Part shown: piece by piece, positions 7,501-15,563 of the stretch
Position numbering within the stretch: position 1 is the stretch's first letter
Layout: every line of letters begins with the position of its first letter
DNA from: a virus
Length of the DNA: 35,251 nt
Direction: 5' to 3' (one strand)
Virus record (IMG/VR): IMGVR_UViG_3300020579_000194
Span: 1 to 35,251 of that record
The notes under the pieces: generated by a model
Told to the model about the DNA's origin: nothing
Database searches by the model: none
What the model saw: only the letters and a program-made list of their open reading frames with translations
Translations under genes and position numbers: made by a program

Positions 7501-7626
7501 ATGACGGTAGCGATTGGAAACATTCGCCTACACTTCCGTGCATGCCTTATTTGGTGGCGTTTTCGGTGCTGGCCAGTGGCCGCATGGAAGATTCGTTCTG
7601 GACAGCGCGACAGATTCAATATGTAG
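7501..7626 (+). CDS. Possible small Trp/Arg-rich peptide, 41 aa (weak)
   Basis: An ATG two bases after the previous stop opens a 41-codon frame ending ten bases before the next start. The peptide is rich in Trp and Arg, with no clear ribosome-binding site. It is the only plausible frame in this 137-bp gap, which may instead be simply a leader for the exported protein at 7636. Confidence 0.25.
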   Translation: MTVAIGNIRLHFRACLIWWRFRCWPVAAWKIRSGQRDRFNM

Positions 7627-7635
7627 GGGGGCTGA

Positions 7636-9309
7636 ATGCTCAAAGCAAAGAAACTTCTGTTCGCCGCGCTGCTGTCTCTGCTCGGCATGGCCTTCCCGCA
7701 GGCGGCGCGCGCGCAATTCATCGGCGATGTGGGGCTGCAGACCGTGCAGCAATCCTTCGTCACCAACACCTGCAGCGGCGCTCCGCAATTCTATTTCATC
7801 ACCAACATTGGGCAAATCGCGCACCAGGCAGCGGTGATTTCCACGGCCGCTTCGATGGTGGTGGAAATTGACGCGCAAGACGCCATCTCCACTTACAAAA
7901 TCTCGAATCCGCAAATTTCTTTTGCGAATACGCTTGGGCCTGGCACGGTCTATATCGTTCAGGCTTCCGGCTACTATCCCAAAATCATCGTCACGGTCAC
8001 GTGCTCGCCTGGTGCGCAGTACAACGTCAGCTATACCGGAGCGCAAACCGCTTTTAGTTCGCTGATCGGCCCGCCCGGGGGAACGGTAGTCAGCACCGGC
8101 GGCCAGCTCGCCGCTAATGTGCAAGGCGTGGTGGCGCAGCAGCAAAGCGGCGGCGCCGTGCTGCCGATCATCGATGGCGGCTTGCAGCTTCCTGTCAACA
8201 CGAATTTCCTTACCACCGGCATCGATAATTTCAATACCGGATCCGTGGGCGTGCCATCTGGAACGGCCGGCATCGTCACCGTGGCCACTACGCCCACGCC
8301 CACCGCCAGTGGTGAATTCGGACTAGCCTTTGAAGCCAGCCTCTCGGATGCTTCGGCCACTTCGATCGTGGCTCCCTGGGCGTGCGTGGCGGCCTTCCCT
8401 GGCGGATGTACGGGCGGCGCGCCGCAAATGTCTATGGCCTTTCTGGCCAACGTCTCTGCAGGACAAAAATTCCAGCGCACGTTTGCGAATTCCACGCCGG
8501 CTGGGCAAGATATTGCCGCGATCGTGCTGTTCTCTTCGCCGGCAACGGCCGTGCGCCAAGCCAATCTGGCCAGCGGCTCGGGCGTGGTGGCCTACACCGG
8601 CAATACGCTGGCAAACAGTTCGCTGATCGCTGCGGTGCGCTGCTCGGGCGTGGTGCCGTGCACTGTTAGCGGCGTGGCGGATACGCAGGGCGGCACGTGG
8701 AATCCGGTTACGCAGATCACCTTTAATGATGGCCAGCAGGCTTCCGGCATCGTAGTGTGGGCGAGGAGCACGCTTTCCACCGCTGCGGCCGATACCATCA
8801 CGTTCACTCTCTCGAGCGGCACAGCTGCTGGCGCGATGGCTGCGGAATTGACGGGCACCACGCCTTCCACCATTACGCAGCCAGCCATTTCCGTGCAGGC
8901 AGATCCCACGGGCGCGCAGGTTAGCCGTGCGGATGCGCAATTCCCGAATCAGTTTGTGTGCAACGTCACAATCTCGACGGCCACCACCACGCAATGCCAG
9001 GCGCCGCCCACCACGATCAATAACGTGCCTGTGCGCGCGTACGTGACGGACATTCAGGTGAACACCACCACCACGGGCACGGCGAGTGCGGTGCAACTGG
9101 TGACGGGCACGGGATCGAACTGCGGCACGGGCACGGCAAATCTTTCCGCGATCACCTATTCCACCGTCACAGCGGCCGCGCCAGCGCTAGCCAGTTTCTT
9201 GGGGATGCGCACGCCGCTGATCGCGCCGCTGCAAAGCGCCGTGTGCGTGAAGCAAACCGGCACGCCGGCCACGGCAGTGGTGGAAGTCCACGGCTTTTTT
9301 GCGCCATAG
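7636..9309 (+). CDS. Exported beta-rich surface protein with signal peptide, 557 aa
   Basis: A GGGGGG site precedes ATG 7636. Residues 1-26 are a textbook Sec signal peptide: KAKK basic end, an FAALLSLLGMAF core, and cleavage after ARA before Gln. The mature protein is rich in Thr/Ser/Gly/Ala and beta strands with paired Cys residues, as in secreted proteins. A domain at about residues 270-420 (including SGVADTQGGTWNPVTQI) resembles the N-terminal domain of the protein at 12034. The last 130 residues form another beta domain. It is probably a spike or receptor-binding protein that matures in the periplasm, which is unusual for phage structural proteins. Confidence 0.75.
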   Translation: MLKAKKLLFAALLSLLGMAFPQAARAQFIGDVGLQTVQQSFVTNTCSGAPQFYFITNIGQIAHQAAVISTAASMVVEIDAQDAISTYKISNPQISFANTLGPGTVYIVQASGYYPKIIVTVTCSPGAQYNVSYTGAQTAFSSLIGPPGGTVVSTGGQLAANVQGVVAQQQSGGAVLPIIDGGLQLPVNTNFLTTGIDNFNTGSVGVPSGTAGIVTVATTPTPTASGEFGLAFEASLSDASATSIVAPWACVAAFPGGCTGGAPQMSMAFLANVSAGQKFQRTFANSTPAGQDIAAIVLFSSPATAVRQANLASGSGVVAYTGNTLANSSLIAAVRCSGVVPCTVSGVADTQGGTWNPVTQITFNDGQQASGIVVWARSTLSTAAADTITFTLSSGTAAGAMAAELTGTTPSTITQPAISVQADPTGAQVSRADAQFPNQFVCNVTISTATTTQCQAPPTTINNVPVRAYVTDIQVNTTTTGTASAVQLVTGTGSNCGTGTANLSAITYSTVTAAAPALASFLGMRTPLIAPLQSAVCVKQTGTPATAVVEVHGFFAP

Positions 9310-9317
9310 GAGTCACT

Positions 9318-11678
9318 ATGCGAAGGACAAGTTTGAAAAAAATCGGACTCTATTTGGCGTTGGTACTGCTTTGTCCTCTCTCTGTCTTTGCCCAGGGCGG
9401 CTTCACCACCGTTACGGGCACCATCACCGGCGCGGTCGATGGCATCGTATGGAGCTGCGGATCGATCTCCGCGCAGCTCATCACGGCCGGCGGTGCCAGC
9501 GCTACGCTCAACGGCGGCGGCTTCACCACGCAGACTTCCCCGGTAGGGCTTGGCTGCCCTACATCGCCAGGGACGGGCGCGCCGGGCAGCTTTGCGATGC
9601 GCCTGGCGGATAGCGGCGTCATCAATCCAGCGAACACTACGTGGAAATTCACCATCAACATGACGCCGGGGATAGCGCCGCCCGCCGGCACCGGCCCGCA
9701 GTCGTTCACGTTCACCAGCGCGATCAATTGCAGCACAAACACGCCCAACACTTGCACCGCCAACACCATCGACATTTCCGCGCTGCTTTCCGCGCTCGCG
9801 CCGCGGCTTTCGAACAGCGGCAGTGGCGGCAGCCCTTCGTTTACTTCCATCACCAGCGGCACAAACACCACCGCCGCGATGGTTTGTGGTACGGGATGCT
9901 CAGAAAGCACCAGCGGCACCGGCACGATCACCGCAACGAACGGCACCACGTCGGTGTCTACTCTCCCTGGATCGGCGACGGCTGGCAGCAGCTTTTTGCT
10001 TCCCAATGGTGCCGTTGTCACTAGCCAGGGTGGGAGCGTCTTCACCGGCGGATTAGAGAACGCCATCCAGCCATCCGCCAACGGCGTGAAGATGGATACG
10101 AAGATGTGTCGTGATGCAAACGCACAATTCACGACCACGCAGAGCGTTACCTGTCTGACGGCTACATTCACGGCCACTGATCTCACTAAGGCAGAATTTG
10201 CTACGTGCTGCGGGCTGAACGGCGGATCAAACCATCCGGTATCCATTGTGATTGTCCCCCAAGGAACGATCACCGTCATCAATAGCGCCACGAACGTCAC
10301 CGTATCGATTGCTGGCACTACCACAACTTGCGCCGCAGGCGGATCGGGCTGTCTTTTTCTTTGGGGCACGGATGACAGTGCGGCTTGGGATGCGACGTGG
10401 ACAGCGGCAACGGGATCGGCGGGACATTGCTCCCCCATTCAAATGGGCGGGGGAATGTCGTTTATCTCAAGCGCGAAGTTTCTAACGACAGTCTGCAATA
10501 CCGGAATCACCGGCCCCGGATCGCAAGGCGCCTCTATCGTGGGCTTGGGCTATAAAGCAAGCCAATTCGTCATTCTTCCTAATTTCCCATCGGCTAGCTG
10601 TATAGGAAGTGGCGGTGGTTCTTGTTTCGGTCCAGTAAGAGGTTTTCAGTTCATCAACATGGGTATCTGGGGAGGAGAAAACGGAAATGCTGGTGCGGGA
10701 TTCAACGGAAAAAATTTCGTTGACGTTGGCATCGATTCCTACCTGATAAACGTGCTGTTCGCTGGATTCAATTCTGGAGTGGGTTCCATGAATGGCGTGC
10801 AGTTCGAAACCAGCGGGCAAACGCCGTCTACGATGATCGTCGATGGTTTCGGCGGAGGCTCTGGCGGAGGAGCAGCCTGCAATATCGCGGGAGGAAATTA
10901 TAACGTTTTTGTGGAAAGTTTTTGCGGAAACGTAGGCGGAACGTCCGTGAACATCGCCACAGGGGCTATCTTGACATCCTATGGCGGTCTTTATGGAGCC
11001 GGTAGCAACACAAATTCGACCATGATCAACTTCGGCACTTTTAGATCGTTCGGCGATCTCATTGCGCCCACGGGATCCGGCGGAGTTGGGGCGGCCCTCG
11101 TTGTCAATGCCAACTCTCAGACATATTTGCAAAATACACAAATAATTAACGCCGCCAATGCGGGCAGTTTCGCGCTGTTTTTTGGAGCGGCCTCGGCAAA
11201 GGTATGGTCGCAGAATACGACGTATCAGGGCGGCGGGCCTGGCGGCGCCATCGGTATCGGCACGATGGGAACATTTTTCGATCAGGGCGGCAACGTTTTT
11301 GTTACCACTCCAAGCGCAGGCACGATTCTTCCCACATGCGCCGAATCGGCAGGCAACGGCACTTGTGCGGCGCTCACTGGAAGCGAGAATGAAAAAGGCA
11401 TCATCCGCATCACGGCCGGCACAACGACGCTGCTGAATCCATCGTTTACGATGACGTTTGCGGGATCGTTCTCAGGGGCGTCCGCGTCGGCTCCGACTTG
11501 CACCTTCCTCATTCAAAATACGGGCACAGGATCTTGGGTTACGGCGGCTCCTAACGCAACGGGGCTGCCATCAGCAACTGCTATTTCGACGGCCTCAGTC
11601 ACAGTGGGCATCGCAACGACAGTGAACACGGTTTCCGCTTCGACTTACGACGTGGCGTATACGTGCGTGGCGAAATGA
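9318..11678 (+). CDS. Exported beta-helix spike-like protein with signal peptide, 786 aa
   Basis: AGGAG lies 5 nt before ATG 9318. Residues 1-25 form a signal peptide (KKIG, then a Leu-rich core, cleaved after VFA before Gln). Residues 30-270 are Gly/Thr/Ser-rich strands. Residues 310-690 have repeating short strands, Asn/Gly turns and segments such as FQFINMGIWGG and NVFVESFCGNVGG, typical of right-handed beta-helix tailspikes that bind or cut surface glycans. The C-terminal ~90 residues look like a compact beta-sandwich cap. No active-site residues can be assigned. The stop overlaps the next gene (ATGATGA). Confidence 0.72.
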   Translation: MRRTSLKKIGLYLALVLLCPLSVFAQGGFTTVTGTITGAVDGIVWSCGSISAQLITAGGASATLNGGGFTTQTSPVGLGCPTSPGTGAPGSFAMRLADSGVINPANTTWKFTINMTPGIAPPAGTGPQSFTFTSAINCSTNTPNTCTANTIDISALLSALAPRLSNSGSGGSPSFTSITSGTNTTAAMVCGTGCSESTSGTGTITATNGTTSVSTLPGSATAGSSFLLPNGAVVTSQGGSVFTGGLENAIQPSANGVKMDTKMCRDANAQFTTTQSVTCLTATFTATDLTKAEFATCCGLNGGSNHPVSIVIVPQGTITVINSATNVTVSIAGTTTTCAAGGSGCLFLWGTDDSAAWDATWTAATGSAGHCSPIQMGGGMSFISSAKFLTTVCNTGITGPGSQGASIVGLGYKASQFVILPNFPSASCIGSGGGSCFGPVRGFQFINMGIWGGENGNAGAGFNGKNFVDVGIDSYLINVLFAGFNSGVGSMNGVQFETSGQTPSTMIVDGFGGGSGGGAACNIAGGNYNVFVESFCGNVGGTSVNIATGAILTSYGGLYGAGSNTNSTMINFGTFRSFGDLIAPTGSGGVGAALVVNANSQTYLQNTQIINAANAGSFALFFGAASAKVWSQNTTYQGGGPGGAIGIGTMGTFFDQGGNVFVTTPSAGTILPTCAESAGNGTCAALTGSENEKGIIRITAGTTTLLNPSFTMTFAGSFSGASASAPTCTFLIQNTGTGSWVTAAPNATGLPSATAISTASVTVGIATTVNTVSASTYDVAYTCVAK

Positions 11679-12040
11679 TGAAACGAATCCAACCGCTGCC
11701 GGTTTTGTTGGCCATCATCATCGTGTTTTTGCTCTTTTCGAATTGGCACACAGCGAAAGTGCTCAACGGTAAAATCGAGTTTCAGCGCAAGGCTTTGGAT
11801 CAAACGCAATGGCTGATGATCAACTCTTTTTTCAAATGCCAGCCATCGGTCTACCTGAACAGCACCAATCCCGTGGATGCCATCGCTTTGATGCGCTACC
11901 GCGATGCGACGAATGGACGCGGCTGCGTCTTTCTGAGCGATGGGCGCTACGGTCAGCTTTGGTGGAGCATGATCATCGAAAAGCAAGACAAGGCGCACCT
12001 GGAATGGAACTTTCAGGAATTGGGACACTACAAATGGTGA
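11675..12040 (+). CDS. Membrane-anchored small protein, 121 aa
   Basis: The start ATG 11675 overlaps the spike gene stop. One N-terminal membrane helix spans about residues 8-25 (PVLLAIIIVFLLF). The remaining ~95 residues are polar with two Cys, suggesting a type II or signal-anchored periplasmic domain. It sits between two exported proteins and is translationally coupled to both (ATGGTGA at its end). It could be a chaperone, an anchor or a lysis accessory; no family is recognised. Confidence 0.7.
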   Translation: MMKRIQPLPVLLAIIIVFLLFSNWHTAKVLNGKIEFQRKALDQTQWLMINSFFKCQPSVYLNSTNPVDAIALMRYRDATNGRGCVFLSDGRYGQLWWSMIIEKQDKAHLEWNFQELGHYKW

Positions 12041-13101
12041 AACGGCTAGCGATGCTTCTCTTGCTCGCCTCTCCGCTCATGGCGCAGACGGTGCAGCACG
12101 CTTCCTCGACGTCGCTGGCATCCAGCACGAAAGCTACGTTGCCCGCCGCGCAAAACGCTGGGGACACGCTGATCGTGGGCGTCTATCCGCCGGGCGGTGC
12201 CGTGGCAGACCTCGCTGGCGACACCTTCACGCAAGATTGCACCGCCAACGGTATGGCCGTCTTTAGCGCAAAGAACATCGCCGCGGGCGCCGCCACCGTC
12301 ACGTATAAGATTCCCACGGCCACCTACATCGGCATCTTTGTGAACGAGCAGAAAGGCCAATGGGCTTTCTTCCAATGTGGCCAGGGATCCGGCACAGCGC
12401 CTGGCGGCGTCTTGCCCATCGTGCCGAATGGCGATCTGATCTATGCGATGCTCAGTTCCTCGAGCTGCTGCATCGGCACCACGCTTGCTGCGGGAATGAG
12501 CATTTTGGATGGCCAGGCCGATACGTGGTATGGGCCGAATACTTTTTCTGGCTGGGCCATCGATGCCGTGGGCATCCCCACCGCCGCTGGGCCGCTCTTC
12601 ACCTATAACAGCGGCCAGGGCAGCGGCACCGGCAATGCCATCGGCGCATCGTACCAGGCAGGGGCTCCGCCGCCGCCGTTGCAGTCCGTCAACTTCACGT
12701 TTAGCGGCACGCTTACGTGGTCCGATCCCGGCCAGCCCGATGATGGCTCGCCGATCGCCGGCAGCGTGCAGGTGTCCGAATATAATCCGCCGTCCAATGC
12801 CGTGTGGAATACGCTGGGCACGGCCACGCCAGATGCCAGCGGAAACATTTCCGGCACGGTGAGCCTCTCTACGAACTTCGCGGACTTTCCTACCATCCAG
12901 TTTGTGCTTTTGAACGCCGCCGGCGTGCAGCAAGGCATCGTGCAGCAAGGCGCGCCGGGCGCGATGTTTGGTTCGCAGGCTGCCGGCGTGGTGACGCAGA
13001 CGATCCACGGCATCACTGGCTTTAAGCTGATCATCAGCAAGCCAAGCTGCGCGGTAACGTGCCAGATCGCCCCGGGCACGGTATGGGGTACGCTGAACTG
13101 A
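12034..13101 (+). CDS. Exported beta-rich protein with signal peptide, 355 aa
   Basis: The start ATG 12034 overlaps the upstream stop; GTG 12037 is an alternative. Residues 1-17 are a short signal peptide (VKR, a Leu-rich core, cleavage after LMA before Gln). The N-terminal domain (about 20-220) has the pattern of the tandem beta domain also seen in the 557-aa protein encoded at 7636. A Pro-rich hinge near residue 212 leads to a second beta domain that ends with a Cys pair. It is the third exported protein in a row, probably part of the same surface structure. Confidence 0.72.
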   Translation: MVKRLAMLLLLASPLMAQTVQHASSTSLASSTKATLPAAQNAGDTLIVGVYPPGGAVADLAGDTFTQDCTANGMAVFSAKNIAAGAATVTYKIPTATYIGIFVNEQKGQWAFFQCGQGSGTAPGGVLPIVPNGDLIYAMLSSSSCCIGTTLAAGMSILDGQADTWYGPNTFSGWAIDAVGIPTAAGPLFTYNSGQGSGTGNAIGASYQAGAPPPPLQSVNFTFSGTLTWSDPGQPDDGSPIAGSVQVSEYNPPSNAVWNTLGTATPDASGNISGTVSLSTNFADFPTIQFVLLNAAGVQQGIVQQGAPGAMFGSQAAGVVTQTIHGITGFKLIISKPSCAVTCQIAPGTVWGTLN

Positions 13102-13110
13102 TGCGCCGCA

Positions 13111-13296
13111 ATGTCCGCAAACCTGCCTCTACTACGGAAGGAAGCGATCCGAGAGACTTTCGAAATGGAATGGGTTTCCATCGATGTAGAGCTGAACGGC
13201 AAGGATTTGAAGAACGCGCAGCGCATCGTTGGCGATAAATACACGGTGGAGTCCGTCCGGGCGAAACTATTCATTCTCGTAAGGAAAAAGCAGTGA
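13111..13296 (+). CDS. Small protein, 61 aa, function unknown
   Basis: The frame from ATG 13111 ends by overlapping the next gene as GTGA (13293-13296). An internal ATG at 13165, preceded by a GAGAG, may be the true start and would give 43 aa. The C-terminal part alternates charge and hydrophobic residues (WVSIDVELNG, SVRAKLFILVRK) like a small alpha/beta protein. No motif is recognised. Confidence 0.5.
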   Translation: MSANLPLLRKEAIRETFEMEWVSIDVELNGKDLKNAQRIVGDKYTVESVRAKLFILVRKKQ

Positions 13297-13475
13297 GCGA
13301 AGAACCTGCCAGCAAAGATTTCGTGGACCGCGAGATCACCCACCTCAAGGAACTGATGAAAGAGAAATTCGAGGGGCGCGATAAAGCGATCACGCTGCTG
13401 GCGTCCAAGGTTCCGCTGATCGTCTCGATCGCCGGATTGCTCTTGGCCGCGATGGCCTACTTTAAGGGACATTGA
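13293..13475 (+). CDS. Small coiled-coil plus membrane-helix protein, holin-accessory-like, 60 aa
   Basis: GTG 13293 overlaps the upstream stop. Residues 10-35 form a charged amphipathic helix (ITHLKELMKEKFEGRDKA), followed by one membrane helix at about 40-57 and a short KGH tail. Small phage proteins of this layout, similar to the XhlA type, often lie in lysis modules. Transglycosylase genes lie downstream. A holin or holin-partner role is a reasonable inference. Confidence 0.62.
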   Translation: MSEEPASKDFVDREITHLKELMKEKFEGRDKAITLLASKVPLIVSIAGLLLAAMAYFKGH

Positions 13476-13506
13476 CATTTACGGATATTGGGAATAGAAC
13501 CTTCCT

Positions 13507-13683
13507 ATGTCCAAAGATCCAGAGCGCTGCTGCATAGTGGATGCCCGCGGCAAACGCTGCGAAAATAAACCCATGTACAAAATCCGAATGCGGGGCTTCT
13601 GCGAGCAGCATAAGGCTTACGCTCGCCAATCCCTTGCCGTTTTTAGGTCGGATCAAGATCATCTGCTGCCAGGACACAAATAA
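13507..13683 (+). CDS. Small Cys-rich zinc-finger-like protein, 58 aa
   Basis: The frame runs from ATG 13507 to TAA 13681-13683, which overlaps the next ATG (TAATG). The sequence holds a CC pair, then RGKRCENKP, then FCEQHKAYARQ, giving a Cys/Cys/Cys/His set over about 30 residues that suits one zinc site. This pattern is common in small phage proteins. No function can be assigned. Confidence 0.7.
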   Translation: MSKDPERCCIVDARGKRCENKPMYKIRMRGFCEQHKAYARQSLAVFRSDQDHLLPGHK

Positions 13684-13973
13684 TGGCCACCGCCGTATTC
13701 AGCTTCAAAGTAGACGCAGACGGAAAAGTGACGATGGCGCACGTGTTCTTTGGCTCCACGAAGCATGCCGCGGAAGCGGAGATGCGCGGCCACGCGGAGA
13801 TTTGCCCAAAGTATGGGCCGGCGTTTCGCGCGAATGAGACAATCGAGTTTGCGCGGGAGATCGATGCGCTGCCGCCAGCCGATGGCGACGAACTGGAAGA
13901 ATGGCTGGATGCCGTCTTCGGCGAAGCGGACGAAGCCGAAGACGAAGTGATCGAGATGGAGCGCGAGGAATGA
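13683..13973 (+). CDS. Acidic-tailed small protein, 96 aa
   Basis: ATG 13683 overlaps the preceding stop. The N-terminal half is alpha/beta with one Cys; the C-terminal 45 residues are strongly acidic (ELEEWLDAVFGEADEAEDE). Bases 13820-13962 recur at 15804-15946 with two mismatches, as a headless fragment. This is the intact copy. The next gene starts in an ATGA overlap. The function is unknown; the tail resembles DNA mimics or histone-like-protein partners only in charge. Confidence 0.65.
   Translation: MATAVFSFKVDADGKVTMAHVFFGSTKHAAEAEMRGHAEICPKYGPAFRANETIEFAREIDALPPADGDELEEWLDAVFGEADEAEDEVIEMEREE
13820..13962. repeat. Mosaic repeat 1, copy a
   Basis: These 143 bp match 15804-15946 at 141 positions. 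The block encodes the C-terminal part of the acidic-tailed protein. Both copies begin at GGCGTTTCGCG, a sequence also present where mosaic repeat 3 ends (16273-16283). Confidence 0.9.
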
Positions 13974-14278
13974 AACGGACGATCACGGTTATATGGTGTT
14001 TGTTGGCGCTGGCGTGGATAGGACTGCGTTTCGGGAAGCACCTGAAATTTCAGGAGACGTGGTTCCATCATTGCCCGCTAGCATGGACTGGACCTCACGG
14101 ATCTACTCAAGAATATATTTATGTATGTTCTGAGACTGGCGAAACGATGGGGACGATCTACTACGATTCATGGTCAGAGTCTTGGCATGTGTCGGAGTTT
14201 GAAACCTTAGTCCCTATTGTCACAAATCGGCGAACTTTGGAAGAGGCTAAGAAACTCATTGAAGATAAGTTTAAGTGA
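13970..14278 (+). CDS. Signal-anchored small protein, 102 aa
   Basis: ATG 13970 overlaps the stop of the previous gene (ATGA), with GGAG 8 nt upstream. A hydrophobic N-terminal helix (residues 4-18, ITVIWCLLALAWIGL) is followed by a short polar domain with two Cys and several aromatic residues, ending in a charged helix. It is likely anchored in or exported across the inner membrane. Base composition is less GC-rich than its neighbours. In a lysis neighbourhood it could be a spanin-like part, but no family is recognised. Confidence 0.62.
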   Translation: MKRTITVIWCLLALAWIGLRFGKHLKFQETWFHHCPLAWTGPHGSTQEYIYVCSETGETMGTIYYDSWSESWHVSEFETLVPIVTNRRTLEEAKKLIEDKFK

Positions 14279-14281
14279 CGC

Positions 14282-14614
14282 ATGGGCACCGCCGCTAAAC
14301 TCGCAGTCTTCCCGGCCAACAATGAGCCGTTGAGCGCGGCGGAAGAATACGCGCTGCTCACCGGCGAAGAGATTTTCGCCGCATCGCGCGAGACTTCCCG
14401 CCAGTTCAACGGCATTGTGCTTGCCAGAGCCACGGTGATTGTGCAGACGCGGCTACGCTGCTCTTCTCCTGTGGAGCTCGCGCGGCGTATGGGCGTCGGC
14501 AAGTCCATCGTCTATCGCCACATCGCGGCGCGGCCCATTTCGGAGCATCTCTTTCACCGTTCCCTGCGCGATCTTGCTATCCTGCTGGAAGAGGAAGGCA
14601 TCCCTTGCCGGTAA
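14282..14614 (+). CDS. Putative helix-turn-helix protein, 110 aa
   Basis: ATG 14282 follows the previous stop by three bases. The C-terminal half contains SPVELARRMGVGKSIVYRHI (about residues 62-81), which fits a helix-turn-helix with a Gly in the turn and a Tyr/Arg recognition helix. The N-terminal half is helical and acidic. It may regulate the late operon or act as a small terminase-like DNA-binding subunit; the first is more likely in the absence of a large terminase. Overlaps the next gene. Confidence 0.6.
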   Translation: MGTAAKLAVFPANNEPLSAAEEYALLTGEEIFAASRETSRQFNGIVLARATVIVQTRLRCSSPVELARRMGVGKSIVYRHIAARPISEHLFHRSLRDLAILLEEEGIPCR

Positions 14615-14802
14615 AAATAAAAGCGAATCCTTTAGGTTCGTGCCCCTGTGGCCGGCAAATCTACGCCGCTGCGGAAGGATGCGTGGTTATCCATGAACTT
14701 CCACAGTGCGAAAAGTTTATCGAGTTAGATCCTTATGAGTTTCTAAGGTACGTGCGGCGCTCGCGCGGCATCCCTGATGCCGCCGTGGAGCATGTCCAGT
14801 GA
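14605..14802 (+). CDS. Small Cys-containing protein, 65 aa
   Basis: A TTG at 14605 overlaps the upstream frame and the stop overlaps the next start as GTGA. The N-terminus has SCPCGRQIY and further Cys residues at about 25 and 35, so a zinc ribbon is possible. The C-terminus is basic and helical (FLRYVRRSRG). Function unknown. Confidence 0.58.
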   Translation: MPVKIKANPLGSCPCGRQIYAAAEGCVVIHELPQCEKFIELDPYEFLRYVRRSRGIPDAAVEHVQ

Positions 14803-15371
14803 ACCTTTCGCCAGCGCAGATCGCGCAGTACGCCGCCGCCGCCGGCTTCACCGGCAACGATCTGCTTACGGCCGTGGACATTGCGCTGGCCGAAAGCAAT
14901 GGTGGCAATCCAAACGCCTATTTTAATGAATCGCAAGACGTGCCAGGACGCTACGGCCGCACAAGCGCCAACGATGGGAAAGGATCGTATGGGCTCTGGC
15001 AGATTTACCTGGCAGCTCATCCGGAGTTTGCCGGCGAGAATCTGGCCGATCCGCAAACCAACGCCAACGCCGCGTATTCGATTTATGCCATCGCCGGCGG
15101 CTTCACGCCGTGGAGCACCTACACCAGCGGCGAATATGGGATGTACGAATCGCCGGCAGTGCTGGCCGCCGTGGCGGCGTTTGCTCCCAGCGTGCAACCT
15201 GCCAACGTGCAACCATTAACGCTGGATGCGTCGACGGGCCAGCCCATCGTTTCTCCTGCTGAAATTGCGGCAGGGGCATACCTGCCGCCGGCCAGCCCAT
15301 CCGTAACCGATGTGCTGCTGTGGGGCGGCCTCGCCGTTGGAACTCTGTGGCTTCTCAGCGAGGTAATGTGA
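14799..15371 (+). CDS. Lytic transglycosylase 1, membrane-anchored, 190 aa
   Basis: GTG 14799 overlaps the previous stop. The domain is lysozyme-like/SLT: catalytic Glu near residue 32 in IALAESNGG, then GSYGLWQIY (62-70), a NANAAYSIY helix and FTPWSTY. It would cleave peptidoglycan glycan strands, at virion entry or exit. A linker (about 115-170) leads to a C-terminal membrane helix (VLLWGGLAVGTLWLLSEV), so the enzyme is likely fixed in a membrane. PRD1-type phages carry a virion transglycosylase used for entry, which is a good analogy. The last 33 bases are in repeat 2 and recur at 16142, where they end another gene in a different frame. Confidence 0.85.
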   Translation: MNLSPAQIAQYAAAAGFTGNDLLTAVDIALAESNGGNPNAYFNESQDVPGRYGRTSANDGKGSYGLWQIYLAAHPEFAGENLADPQTNANAAYSIYAIAGGFTPWSTYTSGEYGMYESPAVLAAVAAFAPSVQPANVQPLTLDASTGQPIVSPAEIAAGAYLPPASPSVTDVLLWGGLAVGTLWLLSEVM

Positions 15372-15407
15372 TGCAAGCACGAATCGAGCAAGGTTGCCTT
15401 AAACTAA
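15339..15407. repeat. Mosaic repeat 2, copy a
   Basis: These 69 bp are identical to 16142-16210. The block spans the end of transglycosylase 1 and the first 12 codons of the gene at 15371. Confidence 0.92.
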
Positions 15408-15559
15408 AGGCGGATACGGACGAAGAAAAACAGATCCTGCGGAAATTCTATGACTCTTTCTTCGCCACGAAGGACGGGCTTGAAACCGATTTCGGTATCA
15501 GCGATGAAAACGATGAGACGTTTTTTCTCTTCATCCGCCCAGCGCCTAAAGTGAATTGA
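15371..15559 (+). CDS. Small acidic protein, 62 aa
   Basis: ATG 15371 shares a base with the TGA of the transglycosylase. The product is polar and acidic with aromatic clusters (ILRKFYDSFFATKDG, ETFFLFIRP). No motif is recognised. The first 12 codons recur at 16174, where they are fused in frame to part of the FtsK-gamma-like gene. Confidence 0.6.
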   Translation: MQARIEQGCLKLKADTDEEKQILRKFYDSFFATKDGLETDFGISDENDETFFLFIRPAPKVN

Positions 15560-15563
15560 GGGC

